Assembly: GCA_037176725.1 (NCBI GenBank)
Contig: JAZBRS010000029.1
Location: 129,241,001-129,305,000, forward strand
Direction: 5' to 3'
DNA length: 64,000 nt
Origin: Posidonia oceanica
Taxonomy: Eukaryota; Streptophyta; Magnoliopsida; Alismatales; Posidoniaceae
The notes beneath the pieces were generated by a model, which saw only the letters and a list, made by a program, of their open reading frames with translations, was not told the DNA's origin and did no database searches. Shown here one piece after another: positions 21,543 to 33,795 of this stretch (positions are counted from its first letter, which is position 1; the number at the start of each line of letters is the position of its first letter). A program made the position numbers and the translations under genes.

Positions 21543-24412
21543 TGTAGTAATCCTGAAATTCGGATCGTCCATGCACAATGCCAAAGCTCACGTGCACTGA
21601 TTGGAATTAGGTTCACTATATGTGGGTGAATCCGAGGAGGAAACTCAACTCAAAACACCAAAAGCAGAGATGAATGCCAAGAAAAATAAAGAAAAAGAGA
21701 TAGAGTCGCCACCTGATTTATTAAAAGGGAAAATTAGGAAAACCGAGGAAAGAAAGTGCAGGGAAAGCCTATGCAGTTTAGAAAGCATGCGAAATTAATG
21801 CAAATGCGAGACATAAAGTCAATGCAATCTAGAGAAAGGGCAAGGACTTCTATTACACGTGGGGAAGGTGTTAGGCACCCCCAACACGTCCAAGGAATCG
21901 GTCTTGCTTACTGATCCGCAACATGTGGCAAAATGTTGGCGCGAGGCATCGGTTTATATTCGCCCTAAGACGGTATGCAAGATGCAATTAATAAACCATG
22001 CAAAGCTTAGCAAACTTGTTTAAAAGCAATGAAGCAAAGTTAAAGCGTTGCAAATAGGTGATAAGCATGCAAAAAGCAAAACAAAAGCTATATGGGTCGA
22101 ATAAACAAAACAAGGCAGCAGAAGGAGGCTATGTCCACTGCCTGAGATGCTGCTGGAGTCGCCTGCCACTGGGGCGGCAGTACCTATCGCCAGCATAGCT
22201 GGTGGCAGAGAGCACTTCTCCTGTTGCTTCAAACAGTTGCAATCATCGCCAAGGAAAGTTTATGCAAAACTTGAAATCAACGATAAAACTATAAATATGC
22301 ATGCTATGAGGCAAAACTAGCATAAAAGCAAGGCGGGGCAAAGCGGGGCGGCGGCAAGCGAGTGGCGCAGCCCTGATGCCTGAACTGCGGCCAGGTCGCT
22401 GCTGAGAGCAGCAATTGAGCTGGGTCGCCACTGTGAGTGGTGCCAGACTCAGTCGTCGGACTCCCAGGTGACACAGCCATGCACAGTATGGGCAAGCAGA
22501 GGCCTTTGCTGCAGAAAACGAAGCATGTGGACTATGCGAAAACAAAAACTAAGCATGCAGAAATACAAAGGGCATATGCACGAGCAAAAACATGCGGTTG
22601 CTTTGCAAAATGGCTAAATGGATCACGAGCTACGGCAACCCAAAGTCCGGCCGGCAGGCTGCTGAAAATACAGTTGAGTCACCGGTGTGAACGGCAGCTC
22701 AACTGGCAGTCATTGGCCAAACTTCAAAGCCAGATCTTGAACCCAAACCATGCAAGATTTGAAATCCAACGATGCAAACATGCAGAGCAATAAACCACGA
22801 AGACATGGAAACAAGAATCATGGGAAACGGAGCTCTGGGCAGCGAGATACACCGGCGCAAAGTCCAACCGATGATCTGCTTGAGTTGCAGGTTAGTCGCC
22901 AGCTAGAGCGGCGTCACCCTTGCAACTTGGCAGACCAAGCTGCGGACTTTGGAGCCAAATCCCGCTCCACACGCAATGCCAAATATGCAACTAAACATGC
23001 AAAGCTAAAGACCAAACATCCATAAACGCATAGGAACAAACAACATGCAAGCAGGTGGCCGGAATCGCACGGAGCGTCGGCCCAAAGGTCGGCCGACGAC
23101 AGTTGCTGTTGCAGGTCAGTCACCGCCTAGAGTGGCGCCTGACCTGGCAGTTCGGTGGACGGACTTCAACGATGAACTGCGAGCTCTACACGATGCGAAC
23201 AGGGCTGGGGAAGATCGAAAAACGTCAACGACATTCCCACGAGTCCAACCGCACCGAAATGGTGGCTTGGAACGCTCCACCCACCTCCGCCTCTTTGAGC
23301 CGCCGGTGTCCGTTGGAGGTCGACCGCACGAGTGGCAACGACCCAAGGGAGTGGCTGGGAAGCATCGAGTGGTCGAGGGAAATGCGTGGGAGCGTTCGCG
23401 GGCTAAGAAAAGGGACTTGCGTCCCTTTCCCGCCTCCACCGGCAGCTCGCCGGCGTTGCCACACCACCATGGTCGTTAGCACGACCGAGGGTGCGAAAAG
23501 GGGAACGGCCTGCACGACCGCGAAGGGAGGAGGTCTGGGAAGGTTCCCGGATCCTCAAGCATGCAAAGGGGTTGAGGGTTCGACCTCAGGAGCTCGCTGG
23601 AGTTGGCGGACAGGAGGTGGAAGAAGCTTGCTGGCGATGGGTTCAAAGGGCAATTGCAGGCGTGGGATCACTCAGGGAAGGTCGGGATCACATAAGGAAG
23701 GTCGAAGGATAGCAAGGGAACTCTCAGATTGCAAATGCAGTGCTTGCGTGAGTGAGTGCGGTGGGTTGAAGTGGTGGTGGTTGCTTGGTTTTGTTCAACA
23801 GCCATGAAAGAGAAGGAAGGACGGCATGGCAGGCGAGGCGTAGAGGCGGTCGTGAGAGGCTGTAAGAGCGGGTTCCTCGTCGGGAAAGCAAGAGGAGTAA
23901 GTGGGGAAGGGACGGCGAGTAAGTGCGGGCCGACGAAGTCATCGTTGGCAGGGAGTTAGGCAGAAGTGGCAATGAGGGGGAGGTGAGCGGGAAGGTCGCC
24001 GGCGAAGAGGGTGACCGGTGGCAAAGGAGTTAGTGGCGCTTGGCTACTAGCGGGTGGCGGTAGCGGTGAGTAAGTGTGGAGGGGACGGCGATGAGCAGAG
24101 GCGGTGACCAACAACGGCCGAGGCGGTGATCTTGGGTGGTGATTCTGAGTTGCAGTCCAGTCGCCGCTTGTAGGCGCGACCAGGTCCAGTCGCCTGCTGC
24201 AGGGGCACCTAAACGTGCCACTCAGAAGCTGGGCTGCAAATGGGCTTGGGCTTGGGTGCAAATGCTTTGGTTGAAATGGGAAAAGAAAATAGGTGATTTT
24301 GGATTGGCTTTGGGTTTGGAATTGGGTGATTCTGAAATGAGCTTTGCAATGCCACAACGAACCAATCTCCGGCAATTTTCCAACAAAAGCCTGCCAAAAT
24401 GGGGTGTCTACA
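21543..24412 (-). mobile_element. Element D: Tat/Ogre-like 3' LTR, 2.9 kb
   Basis: On the minus strand it starts TGTAGACACCCC at 24,412 and ends GGATTACTACA at 21,543, the termini of family A/B/F. The PPT and a B-like internal tail lie immediately upstream (24,413-24,557), so this is the 3' LTR. It is about half the length of the A and B LTRs. It lacks their 31/50-bp arrays and AT-rich block, and has a GC-rich body with about five degenerate repeats of 215-265 bp. Confidence 0.85.
22150..23180 (-). repeat. Degenerate 215-265 bp repeats in LTR D
   Basis: A recurring block of form (G/A)GTC(G/A)CC...GGCGGC/GGCGCC appears at about 22,153, 22,411, 22,676, 22,890 and 23,118, with one outlier at 24,162. 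Several are preceded by AACGATG(C)AA...CATGCA-type words. Copies are diverged, so the period was estimated by eye. Confidence 0.55.
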
Positions 24413-24557
24413 AATGCCCCTCCCTGAGCGAGGTCAAGCGAAGCAAGACCGCTGCTCAGGGTTGACAAGACACCCCACCCGACATCGGCAAGGGCACAGA
24501 GGCTAACGGTGTGAGTCACTTATTCGGCGGATGTGCCGAAAATCATGACTCGCCGCC
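24413..24557 (-). mobile_element. Element D: polypurine tract and 3' internal tail
   Basis: On the minus strand this ends ...CTCAGGGAGGGGCATT directly before the LTR. Its whole length matches element B 45,745-45,889, including GTCATGATTTTC, AAGTGACTCACACC and GTCGGGTGGGGTGTCTT. It is cut at 24,557 by the 5' end of element B, so B lies within D. Confidence 0.85.
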
Positions 24558-24769
24558 TATAGACACCCCAATTTGACAGACGAAATTGGTGGTTCTCTCT
24601 GAAACCCTTTTCCAAGCCCAAAATAGCACCCATTTTCACCCAAAACCACTCTTCAAAACCCTAGAAGAACTCTAGGTTTGCACTCTCCAAAATCCTAGAA
24701 AAGCTCTAGGTTAGCATCTCCTAAACCCTAGGTCAGCATTTAAACCCTAGGTTAGCACAGGACACTCCC

Positions 24770-25560
24770 ATGCATGCCCAAGCCAAGCCCTTCTCCTTCT
24801 TTCTTCTCTTCTTCTCCTTCTTTTTCTTCTGCTTTCTCTTCTTTCTCTTCTCTCTTTTTCTCCTTCTTTTTCTTTCTTTCTTTCTTCCCTTCTTTTTCTC
24901 CACTGGCCCAATTGGCCCAACCCACTCTTTCTCTTCCTTACTTCTTCTCTTTTCCTTATTTTATTTTTATTTTATTTTATTTTATTCTATTTGATTTTTA
25001 ATTTCTTTTTCTTTTTCTTCCTCTCCTCCCTTCCCCTCCTCTTCTTTCTTTTCTCTCCCTTTCTTCCTAGGCCCAACCCACTTCTCCCCTTCTCCTTTTT
25101 TCCTCTTCCCTTTTTTCCTCCTCTTCTTCTTTTTCTTCACGGGCCCATTAGGCCCAGCCAACTCTCCCCCCTTTCTTTCTCTCTTTCTTTCCTTCCTTCT
25201 TTCTTTCTTTCCTCTTTTCTTTCCTTCTTTCTTTCTTTCTTTCTTTTCTTTTTTCCTTCCCCTCTTCCAGCCCAGCCTAGCTGCCCCTTCTTCTCTATTT
25301 CTTTTTTTCCTTTTTTGGGGCCTAGCCCATTTCCACCCCTTTTCTTCCCTCTTTTCTTCTCTTCTTCTTCTTCTTCCTTCCTCCTTCTTTCTTTCTTCTT
25401 TTCTTTTTTTTTTCCACCTTTTCCTTCCTCTTCAGGCCCGGCCCAGCAACCCTTTTTTTTCTTTCTTTTCTTTTTTACTTTTTCCCTTCCTCGGCCCTAC
25501 CCGCGGCCCCTTCTCCTTCTCCTTCTTCTTCTTTTTCATTTCTTTTCTCTCCCGCCCTCC
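24770..25560 (+). repeat. Polypyrimidine tract with recurring GGCCCA words in LTR B
   Basis: Almost uninterrupted CTT/TCT/CCT. About every 70-150 bp it is broken by a short GC-rich word such as TGGCCCAATTGGCCCAA, TAGGCCCAACCC, CGGGCCCATTAGGCCCA or AGGCCCGGCCCAGC. Read on the minus strand these are TGGGCC/TGGGCT, the plant 'site II' type. Long hydrophobic Phe/Leu/Ser-rich reading frames here are artefacts. Confidence 0.75.
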
Positions 25561-26999
25561 TACCAGCAACTCCTTCTTATCTGCCTCATCAGCTTCCTCC
25601 TCCTTCTCCTTCTTATCTCCACCTCCCATCCACCACTTACTGCCGCTCCCATCTTCACTTACTCACCGCCCGTCCTCTCCCCAAAAATCCGCTCTCTCAC
25701 ACACTCACAGTCGGCTTCTGCACAACCTCACTTCACCGCCGATTCCCACTACCCAAGCCTCTACCTTACCCCTGCACCGCCTGCACAGCATCCCTCCTCA
25801 CCACACCAGAACTTCCAAAGCCAGCAAGCACCCCAATTCCCCCGCATTCTCCCCCTAGAACCCACTTAGCTTCCCAAAATTTCCCACTACCCGCACCACT
25901 GCCAATCCACTTCACCCAGCCTCGCACGCACCCCAGCCCATCACCACCTTCCTCCCTAGCCTCCCATGATCCCAGAGAGTGTGAGAGCGGCCGGAGAGAG
26001 CCACAGCACCGCCCTGTTCACCTGAATTGCCATAGTCCACCCAAAATCCACTTTCTCTCCCTGAGCAGTGGAACGGACCTCTGGGAGTACCTGGAGCACC
26101 CCCAAGCCACCAGCAACCGACTCTGATCCTCCACAGCAGCCGGCGACGCCCGCAGCGCCGCCCCAACCTCCGCCTGGACAGCTACACCTACTACAGGTCA
26201 TCAGCGCAGCTCAGCCTCCCACGCAGGTAATTGAATGCATTTTCAAGTTCCAAGCATGCATGCCTTGCTTCTTAGCCTTTAATTTCAATTTTTCCTGCTT
26301 TATACCGTGTTTCAAGCTCCGCCTCGAGCTCCTTCTTCTCCGACGACGGCCAGCTCTTGTCGACGCTTGTCCGACGTTCTGGGCTGTCGCCGTCCCTCTA
26401 CTGCCTCCCGGCAGCTCCCCCTGGCACCAGCAACCCGCTCCGGTGCTCCGCAGCAACAGCAGCAGCCCCCTCCGCCTTGGACCTCGCCGGAGCTCCACTG
26501 CAAATTTTGCAAAGGTCGGCCCGCAGCTCCGCAGCCCTCTGCGCGCCTCCAGCAGCACCGGTACCCCTGCAGCACTCGCCCGCAACCTCCGAACACCTCC
26601 GCAGTAGCCACAGCTCGCCAGAACCGCCGTGCAGCTGTCGTCTTCCCCGGCAAGCTTCTGCAGCTCTGCCGCGCACCAGACCTGCTCCGACCCTCCGGAT
26701 GGCTCCCTAAGCTCCGCCGCACCTCCAGGAGTTCGACCCAGCACTGCCTGCCGTCTTCCGCAGCCTCCAGCACCTGCTCCGTCGCTGGACACCTCTGCAA
26801 CAAGCCACCGAGGTCGCCAGACCAGCTCCGGCACCCTCGTGCGCCGCTGAGACCACCGGCTTGCTCCTACGCACTGCCCGCAGCTTCCTGGGCCACCAGC
26901 ACCGCTTCCCACCCGTCGGATCGCCGCCGCGCCTCCTTCTTTCCCAGTGCAGTGCTGCAGTTGTCGACGGACACTGTAGCACTGTAGCGCCTTAAGTTA

Positions 27000-28450
27000 A
27001 ATAGGTTTTAATTTAATTTCGTTGTGCATTGCAATTTAGCCCTTAGTTTTATTTTATTTACCTTGCAGTCCTGCATCAGTTGATAAAGTCATTTAATTCT
27101 GCATTTAACCATATTGCATTAAAATAAAGTACTGCATGTTATTATATTTGCATTTTAGTCCAGAGTTAGGCTTTTTTATTTAAATTTGTTTGCATGCATT
27201 GCATTTAGGTCCCTAGGTTTATTTATGCTTGCATTTAAGTCCTACATCAATTAAAAGCATTTAATTCAGCATTTTAACTTTATTGCATTGCATTTAAATC
27301 CTATGCTTTAGTTTATTTGCATCTAGGTCCTTAATTAAATCACAGCATGCATTTAATTTAAAATTTTACCTTATTGCATTGCATTTGCATCCCCATGCTT
27401 TGATTTATTTGCATTTAGGTCCTTAATTAATCACAGCATGCATTCATTTCTTAATTTTTATTTTACTGCATTGCATTTGCATCCTTAGCTTTTAATTTAA
27501 TTGCATATTAGTCCTACATCAATTGAAATGTCATTTAATCTGCATTTTAGACTTTATTGCCTTACTGAAAAGCCCAGCATGTTCTGAAAATTGCATTTAA
27601 GTCCTGTAACATGTTTACATGTGATTTAAATGTGATTTTCTAACTTTATTGCATTGTAAATAAGTCTTGATGGTTTTAATATTTGCATTTAGGTCCTGTT
27701 TTGTTATAAACTATGATTTAAATGTGAGTGTTAACCTTATTACATTGCAATAAAGCCCAGCAAGTTTTAAAAAATTGCATTAAGGTCTTGCTTGCATCTA
27801 GAAGTCCTCTAATTGCATTCCTTTTTAGCTGCATTGCATTGCATGCTAATTTTGCACTTCATTTAATTGCATATAGGACTTGCCTGCATCTAGAAGTCTT
27901 TTAATTGCATTTCTAAAACTAATCTGGCATTGCATTTTAATCCTGCATTAAGTTTTAATTACATATAAGTCCTGCCTGCATCTAGATGCCATTAAATGCT
28001 ATGTTTTAACTAATTTGGCTTTGCATTTGCATCCTGCATTTGCATATAAGCCCAGCATGCATTAGTCTCTTTTGCTTTTAGCATCATTTAGCTGCCATGC
28101 TGCCTTGCAATCATATACAACAGTCATTTTAATTGCATATCTTAACTATTGCATGCTTTAATTGCTGTCATTGCATTGCACATCATCTGGCATGTTTTCC
28201 TGCATTGCATATAGGCCCACATGTTGCATGCATTTGCATTTTTAGCCTTGCATTGCATTTAAACCCTATAGATTTCTAAAATTGCACATAGGTCCCTGCA
28301 GTTTCTTAAAATTACACATAGGTCCCTGCATTTGCATCCTTGCATGCATAGCATCCTCATATCATTGCATATAGTTCCTATGCATCCATTTAGGCATTGT
28401 TGGCCTCCTAACATGTAAGACACCTTGCATTGCACACCCTTAGGGCCAAT
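27000..28450 (+). repeat. Dispersed GCATTTAGGTCC words in LTR B
   Basis: AT-rich, no genes. The word TTGCATTTAGGTCCT and variants recur roughly every 60-90 bp (for example near 27,200, 27,230, 27,290, 27,320, 27,410, 27,595 and 27,690). It is the reverse complement of the word seen in LTRs A and F, as expected from orientation. Confidence 0.65.
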
Positions 28451-28734
28451 TTTGCACTTAGACCCCTATTTAGTCCACTTTTGCTGGCCCTTGAGCCATT
28501 TGACTTGAAATTTGAATAACTTTTGATTGGACCGTTGGATCTTCACGATCTAACTATCCAAGTCTTCCTGGTTGAATGATCTTTCATTCTAACCAAGGTT
28601 ATTTCAGATCAAGCCTCAGATTCTTAAGATAAGCCCATCTGAAGCACTGCATAGCATTCATTGCCTTATCATTTGCATTGCATGCATCATTTCAGTAATT
28701 TGTCTTCTCATGAATGTAGATTAGGTTTTGCGTG

Positions 28735-29325
28735 CTAGCATTTGTTTTCTTTGCATATCGCCTGCATTTGGACCATTTTGCATGCCCGCATTTGTTTTCT
28801 TTGCATACCGCTTGCATTTGCACCGTTTTGCGTGCCCGCATTTGTTTTCTTTGCATATCGCGTGTATTTACACCGTTTTGCGTGCCCGCATTTGTTTTCT
28901 TTGCATATCGCGTGTATTTACACCGTTTTGCGTGCCCGTATTTGTTTTCTTTGCATACCACTTGCATTTGCACCGTTTTGCATGTCCGCTTTGTTTTTCT
29001 TTGCATGTCACCTGCATTTGCACCGTTTTGCATGCCCGCTTTGTTTTTCTTTGCATGCCGCCTGCATTTGCACCGTTTTGCATGCCCTCTTTGTTTTTCT
29101 TTGCATACTGCTTGCATTTGCACCGTTTTGCGTGCCCACATTTGTTTTCTTTGCATGTCGCTTGCATTTGCACTGTTTTGCATGCCCGCTTTGTTTTTCT
29201 TTGCATATCGCCTACTTTTGCACCGTTTTGCATGTCCGCTTTATTTTCCTTTGCATATCGCCTGCTTTTGCACCGTTTTGCGTGTCTGCTTTATTTTCCT
29301 TTGCATGTCGCCTGCATTGCATGTT
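28735..29325 (+). repeat. 50-bp tandem array in LTR B, about 12 copies
   Basis: The unit reads TTTGCATATCGCCTGCATTT, then GCACCGTTTTGCGTGCCCGC, then ATTTGTTTTC. Copies are 80-95% alike by eye. LTR F has about three copies at 57,400-57,560, and LTR A has a shortened 31-bp version. Three long overlapping frames through it are repeat artefacts. Confidence 0.9.
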
Positions 29326-29917
29326 TTCCTCACTGTTTTGTTTTATCGTCTACATTTGCATTAGGGCGATGATGCTTACTGCCTAGGAGTTCTCACGAAC
29401 CAGGGCTTGCCCGTTCGGAACACTAGCAGCATTGCTGAGCACATAGATAGCACGTTTAATTTTCCATGCATAACATTCAGACATTTAAGCACGTAGGCAT
29501 TAGGCATGCATCCTTTGGCATATGTGAGCGAGCTAAGCCTAGAAAGACCGATTCTCGGATGTATCGGGGTGCCTAACACCTTCCCCGTGTGTAACAGGAG
29601 CCCTTGCCCTGTCTCTTGGCGCGCAATGACCGTAATGCTCTTATCCTAGGCACGAGTCACATTTGCATTGCATTTGCATTCTTTTTTCTCTCTTTGGCAT
29701 GATTTATCGTGCTTCCCCCAGGTTTTCCTTGTCTCCCAATTTAATAGACATGGTGGCGACTCTGATTTGTCTTATCTTTTCTTTTTCCTTTCCTGCCAGC
29801 GTTTCCGAGTTGAGTTTCCCTCCTTGGATTCAGCCGCATATACTGAACCCAGTTCCGATCGGTGCACGCAAGCTTTGGCATCGTGCATGGACGATCTGAC
29901 TTTCAGGATTACTACAG

Positions 29918-29935
29918 TGGCGACTCTGCTGGGGA
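29918..29935 (+). promoter_or_regulatory. Element B: primer binding site
   Basis: TGGCGACTCTGCTGGGGA starts one base after the LTR end. It begins with TGG, as needed to pair with a tRNA CCA end. It matches the element A site except for two bases. The primer tRNA is probably Arg, as for Ogre, but this was not verified. Confidence 0.85.
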
Positions 29936-31131
29936 CCTGTGCTCTGCCTTTCGCTTCTGGCTTCCTCACTGCTTGCATTTTGCATCTTTGTTTGCCTTTT
30001 GCTTTTGCATGCCTTGTCTGTTTGCTTGCTTGCCTGTGCTTTATTGCTTGTTCTGTTTTTTACCTGCTTTATTGCTTACCTGCCTTATTTATTTTATTTG
30101 CTTGCCTATCCTTGCTTTATTCCCTACATTATGCATGCCTAAATGTTTGTGTGATGCACTATGCCTGCCTTTTGGGTGGTGAATGCTTCCTTTTACACTA
30201 ATACTATGCCACTGCACATGCACATGCCATGTATTCCTGCATTTTGATATGATAAGTGTTTTCCATTCACTATCATGTCCACAGCACTAGCACATACCAT
30301 GCGCATGCTTTTTGCAATGATTTGTGTTGCTTGCTTGCCATGTCTGGGTGATTTTCTTCCCCTTTTGCGCTTAGCGTAAGGACAATTAGAGACTGATTGC
30401 TTCCCCCACGGCTAACTAAAAAACGACAAGTAAAAAATCAACTCTAGGAGCAACTAGAGACTGCAACACACATGCATCCCCTTGGAGTTAATAAAATGCG
30501 CAAGATAAAACTCTAAGCATCTGCATAAAGCATCATATAAGGCATGCATTCTTCTCATTTGAGTCCACCTACAATCTGAGAAGGACAGTCCCGGTCTCTT
30601 GTCCCAATGCTTTGGCATGGCGCAAGTCAGTCGGTCTATCCCCCCATGTCAGGGGTCGCGTCGGTGCTAGTGGAGGGTACCACCCATGCTTCTGGCAGGG
30701 TCAAGGCCACCAATGCACCACCCCATCACTACCTGAGCTCTGGCCAGGATCTAGACGGGGACCTACTTTTTCTAGCCCGAGTTGGTGACCCGAACACCCA
30801 TGAGTGTCCGAAGTAGAATACCTACTAAGACACACTAGATTGGTGAGGGAGAGCATGCTAGAAAGCATACATCTGCATTCATAACATACATCAAAGCATT
30901 TGCATTTTACTTTTGGGTTCTAACCCTTGTTTTTGTTTGCCTTTCGCGCAGAGGTCAGTGAGCGAGTTCCTTTGCTGGAGCTCGAGTGCATTCTCTTGCT
31001 GACACCCCTGTCGCGACACTTGCTGCCGACCATCCTTTTCCAAGCTACTTGCCTTTATGATGATAGCTCCCCCTAGGATTCGTCCTCTTGCCCCCTGTCG
31101 TAGCCCTGTGATCATTCACTCTCGGTCAACG
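29936..31131 (+). other. Element B: leader
   Basis: This is a 1.2 kb 5' untranslated region between PBS and gag. It is T-rich with GCTTGCCT words in the first 250 bp, then GC-balanced. It is collinear with the leaders of A and E. Ogre elements can carry an extra ORF here; none is seen. Confidence 0.75.
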
Positions 31132-33795
31132 ATGGCCCAGTTTGTTGGTGATTCCTAGGTCCCTGTTGCCCTAGAGGGGGTTCCCGTTTTGGCCCCTCTG
31201 ACTCTCGCCTTGGTTCCCTCTGTACCAGCGTCTCCTTCTCTGGTACAGTTGTCTCCCCTCTATTCTGTGGGGCAGTGGCAGACTCCACCAGACCTGGTTG
31301 CCGAGTCCCTCTCGGTACCCGCCGCCCGCGCTCCCGAGGCGCCACTGACTCCTCCTTCTCAGGGCTATGTCACTTTTGACACCCACCCTACTGCGGCGAC
31401 TTCCGCCATAGGACCTCTGCCTCCTGGACAATCTGCGTCCCGGCCTTTTGACTCTGGTCCCCCGCCGGTCCTACAATTCAGAGCACCCACTGACGGGTCC
31501 CTCGAGGCGCAGTACCAGCAGCTGATGGAGACTGCCCAGAGACTGCAAGGCATGGCTCTATCTCTTCGCCCTTCTGTCACTCCTGCTGCTCCCGAGGCTC
31601 CTCTGCGGCCTGCTCTTGCTTCTTAGGCATTCCCTTCTGCACCCCTGCCTAGACCATCACCGCAGCTACTCACTGCTCCAGTGATGGGGGCTCAGCTTCC
31701 GCCTCCTGCATATGCACAACACTCTACATAGCATCTTCCTCTGCTACCTGGTGGCCAGTCCTTCAGGCTGGTTGGAGCACAGTATCCCGCAGGCCCGCCG
31801 CCCGACACCGTGCCGAAGCAGCAGCTGTCGCTCCCGCACTATGCATCACCCACTGCACAGCATACTAGCTTCTCTTACCCCCTGCATCAGCAATTCCCTA
31901 CCCCAACATGCATTCCAGCACACGCAACACCTTTGCACGGATACGCCACCCATCCCGTCGCTCCACCAGGCGACGCGATGGTGGATCCGAAGGAGCACCT
32001 TGGTGCGACCCTGCCGGCGTATGCGGTCCCCGCCCCTGCTGCCCCATCACCTCTGGCAGCTAATCCAGACTCCATAAATAATAGGATGGACATCTTGGAG
32101 AAAGCACTACGTTTAGTGCAGGGCGTTGACCTCCAGTCCTACCAATTTCGAGACCTCTACTATTTCCCAGAGGCGGTGCTCCCACCGAAGCTTTGCATCC
32201 CGGTCTTTGACAAATACAACGATAGAGGCTGCACAATCGCACACCTGAAGGCATACTGCGGAAATCTCGCTCAGCTCTAGGCTGACGAGAGGTTGCTAAT
32301 CCGCTTGTTCCAAAAAAGTCTGACTGGCCCCGCGCTCAAGTAGTTCACCTTGCTTGATATGGCCACCATCAGGACGTGGAATGACCTTAGCCAGGCGTTC
32401 CTAGGACAATACTCCTTCAACCTTGACCTGGTCCCAAAGCGCGCGGACCTGGTCACAACAAAGCAGAACCCCAGCGAGCCGTTTGGGGAGTATGTCGACC
32501 GCTGGCGCGCCCTTGCCTCACAGGTTCGGGATGGACCCTCTGACGAGGAGTCCCTCGAGATTGTGATCGGAGGTGCGCAGCCCGCTACTGGGGCTCTACT
32601 CAGCATTCAACCCGTTACGACCTTCACAGCACTGATTCGGGCCGGCACCCGCGTAGAGAACTTGCTACAGAGTGGCAACTTCCAAGCACTCTCTGCGTTC
32701 GCCAAGTAGGCAACCGTCGGCAGCACCAGCACCAGCAGCAGCATCAGCAACAACAGCAGCGGTAGCACCAGCAGCCGTCCTAAGAAGAAGGACTCTCCAA
32801 AGACCGTTGTTGCGTACGTCGACCCCTCGCTCGCGCCCGGGCCTATTCTTCTATCGGTTCGGCCTCCCCCGAATCAGGTAGTGTATGCACCAGCACCTAG
32901 GACACCCCCCACACCACAAATCACTACCACTGCCCAACCAGTGTACCCTATCGCACCGGTCCAGCAAGCGCAGCCACAGGGGCCAAGGCGACATTTCAAA
33001 GAGCGGCGTCAATTCACCCCACTAGTGGAACCGCTGAACGTCGTCCTCCCCAAGGTCGCGTCATTGCTGAGGTTTCCCGAGGTTCGCCCGCCGCCAAATC
33101 CACTTCTGTATTGGCATAAGGCGAATCTTTTTTGCGACTTTCATCGAGCCATAGGGCACTCGATGAATAGTTGCCTCACTTTGCGGGATGCCATTTAGAA
33201 TCTGATCGAATCGAGAACGATTACGATCCACACGCACGAGGCACCCCTTTCTGCTCCCCCATCAGCATCAACCCCTGCATTAGCATTAGCATCTTCTCGT
33301 CCTAGCATCATCTACCAGCCTCTGCCGGAGCATTCCAATCTGGAAGGCGCGGGAACCTTGAGAATCTACTCTCTCTCCCCCTTCTGGGCCTGCTACGTCT
33401 ATGGTAGACCCCTCCGAGCTCATTCATGATGTCTCGGAGCCCTTTCCTCTCTCCCTCTATCGTGCGGCTATCGCCGGCTCCGAGTCAGGGATTCTTATGA
33501 TCTGACCGCGTGCCAGGCTGGAGCATTCTACCGTGCATCCCACCATGCATCCTCAGGCTCTTGCCCCTGTTCACCCTCAGGCAAGACCCCAAACCCCTGC
33601 CTCCCTTTTAGGTAAACCCCTTGTCAACCTACTAGCTAGGTCTCAGCCAGGGCCTCCAGCAACCTACCCGCAGCACCCTTTTCCCCATCACCCAGCAAAT
33701 ACCCCTGTAGTCCCTCTTGTGCTCGCAGCACATGCTCTCGTGGTTATTAACGTAACCAAGGACACCCATCGTGTGCCCTACAACTACGCCACAAA
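31132..33795 (+). pseudogene. gag: Element B: gag (capsid core plus CHHC knuckle)
   Basis: The start is the MAQ Met at 31,132. The frame is collinear to 33,198 and broken only by TAG codons at 31,156, 31,624, 31,729, 32,278, 32,341, 32,707 and 33,196. The order is a Pro-rich N-terminus, a coiled helix (AQRLQGMALSL near 31,530) and a Pro/His/Gln-rich linker. The capsid-type core follows (about 31,980-32,700), with FPEAVLPPKLCIPVFDKYN, LTGPALK and RADLVTTKQNPSEPFGEYVDR. After a Ser/Asn-rich tail comes the module FPEVRPPPNPL with the knuckle C-X2-H-X4-H-X4-C (about 33,136-33,176). Between 33,400 and 33,795 the frame shifts and returns before the protease. Gag would assemble the particle that packages element RNA. 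Confidence 0.9.

Larger units (their letters stand above)
24558..29916 (+). mobile_element. Element B: 5' LTR, 5.4 kb, Tat/Ogre-like
   Basis: It starts TATAGACACCCC (the second base G is changed to A relative to the 3' copy at 45,890) and ends CAGGATTACTACA at 29,916, followed by the PBS. Blocks: lead-in with several CTAGGTT/CCCTAG words (24,590-24,765); polypyrimidine with interspersed GGCCCA words (24,770-25,560); GC-rich block (25,560-26,990); AT-rich block with TTTAGGTCC/GCATTT words (27,000-28,450); 50-bp array (28,735-29,325). The first 1.1 kb is almost identical to the truncated 3' LTR (45,890-46,983), which suggests a fairly recent insertion. No gene is supported in the GC-rich block despite long open frames. 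Confidence 0.92.

Noticed and set aside
24770..25869. Long open frames (up to about 290 codons) of Phe/Leu/Ser
   Set aside because: They follow from low-complexity CTT/TTC tracts with few stops and lie inside an LTR; the same happens at 46,100-47,040 and 60,080-60,510.
26068..26987. GC-rich block resembling exons or a CpG-island gene
   Set aside because: Open frames exist in several phases on both strands, no domain is recognisable, and the block is part of the LTR, with counterparts in A and F.
28735..29325. CRISPR-like regular array
   Set aside because: The repeat is contiguous, with no unique spacers, and lies in a eukaryotic retrotransposon LTR.
28692..29386. Three 210-codon overlapping frames with Cys/Phe/His repeats
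   Set aside because: Artefacts of the 50-bp tandem array in LTR B.
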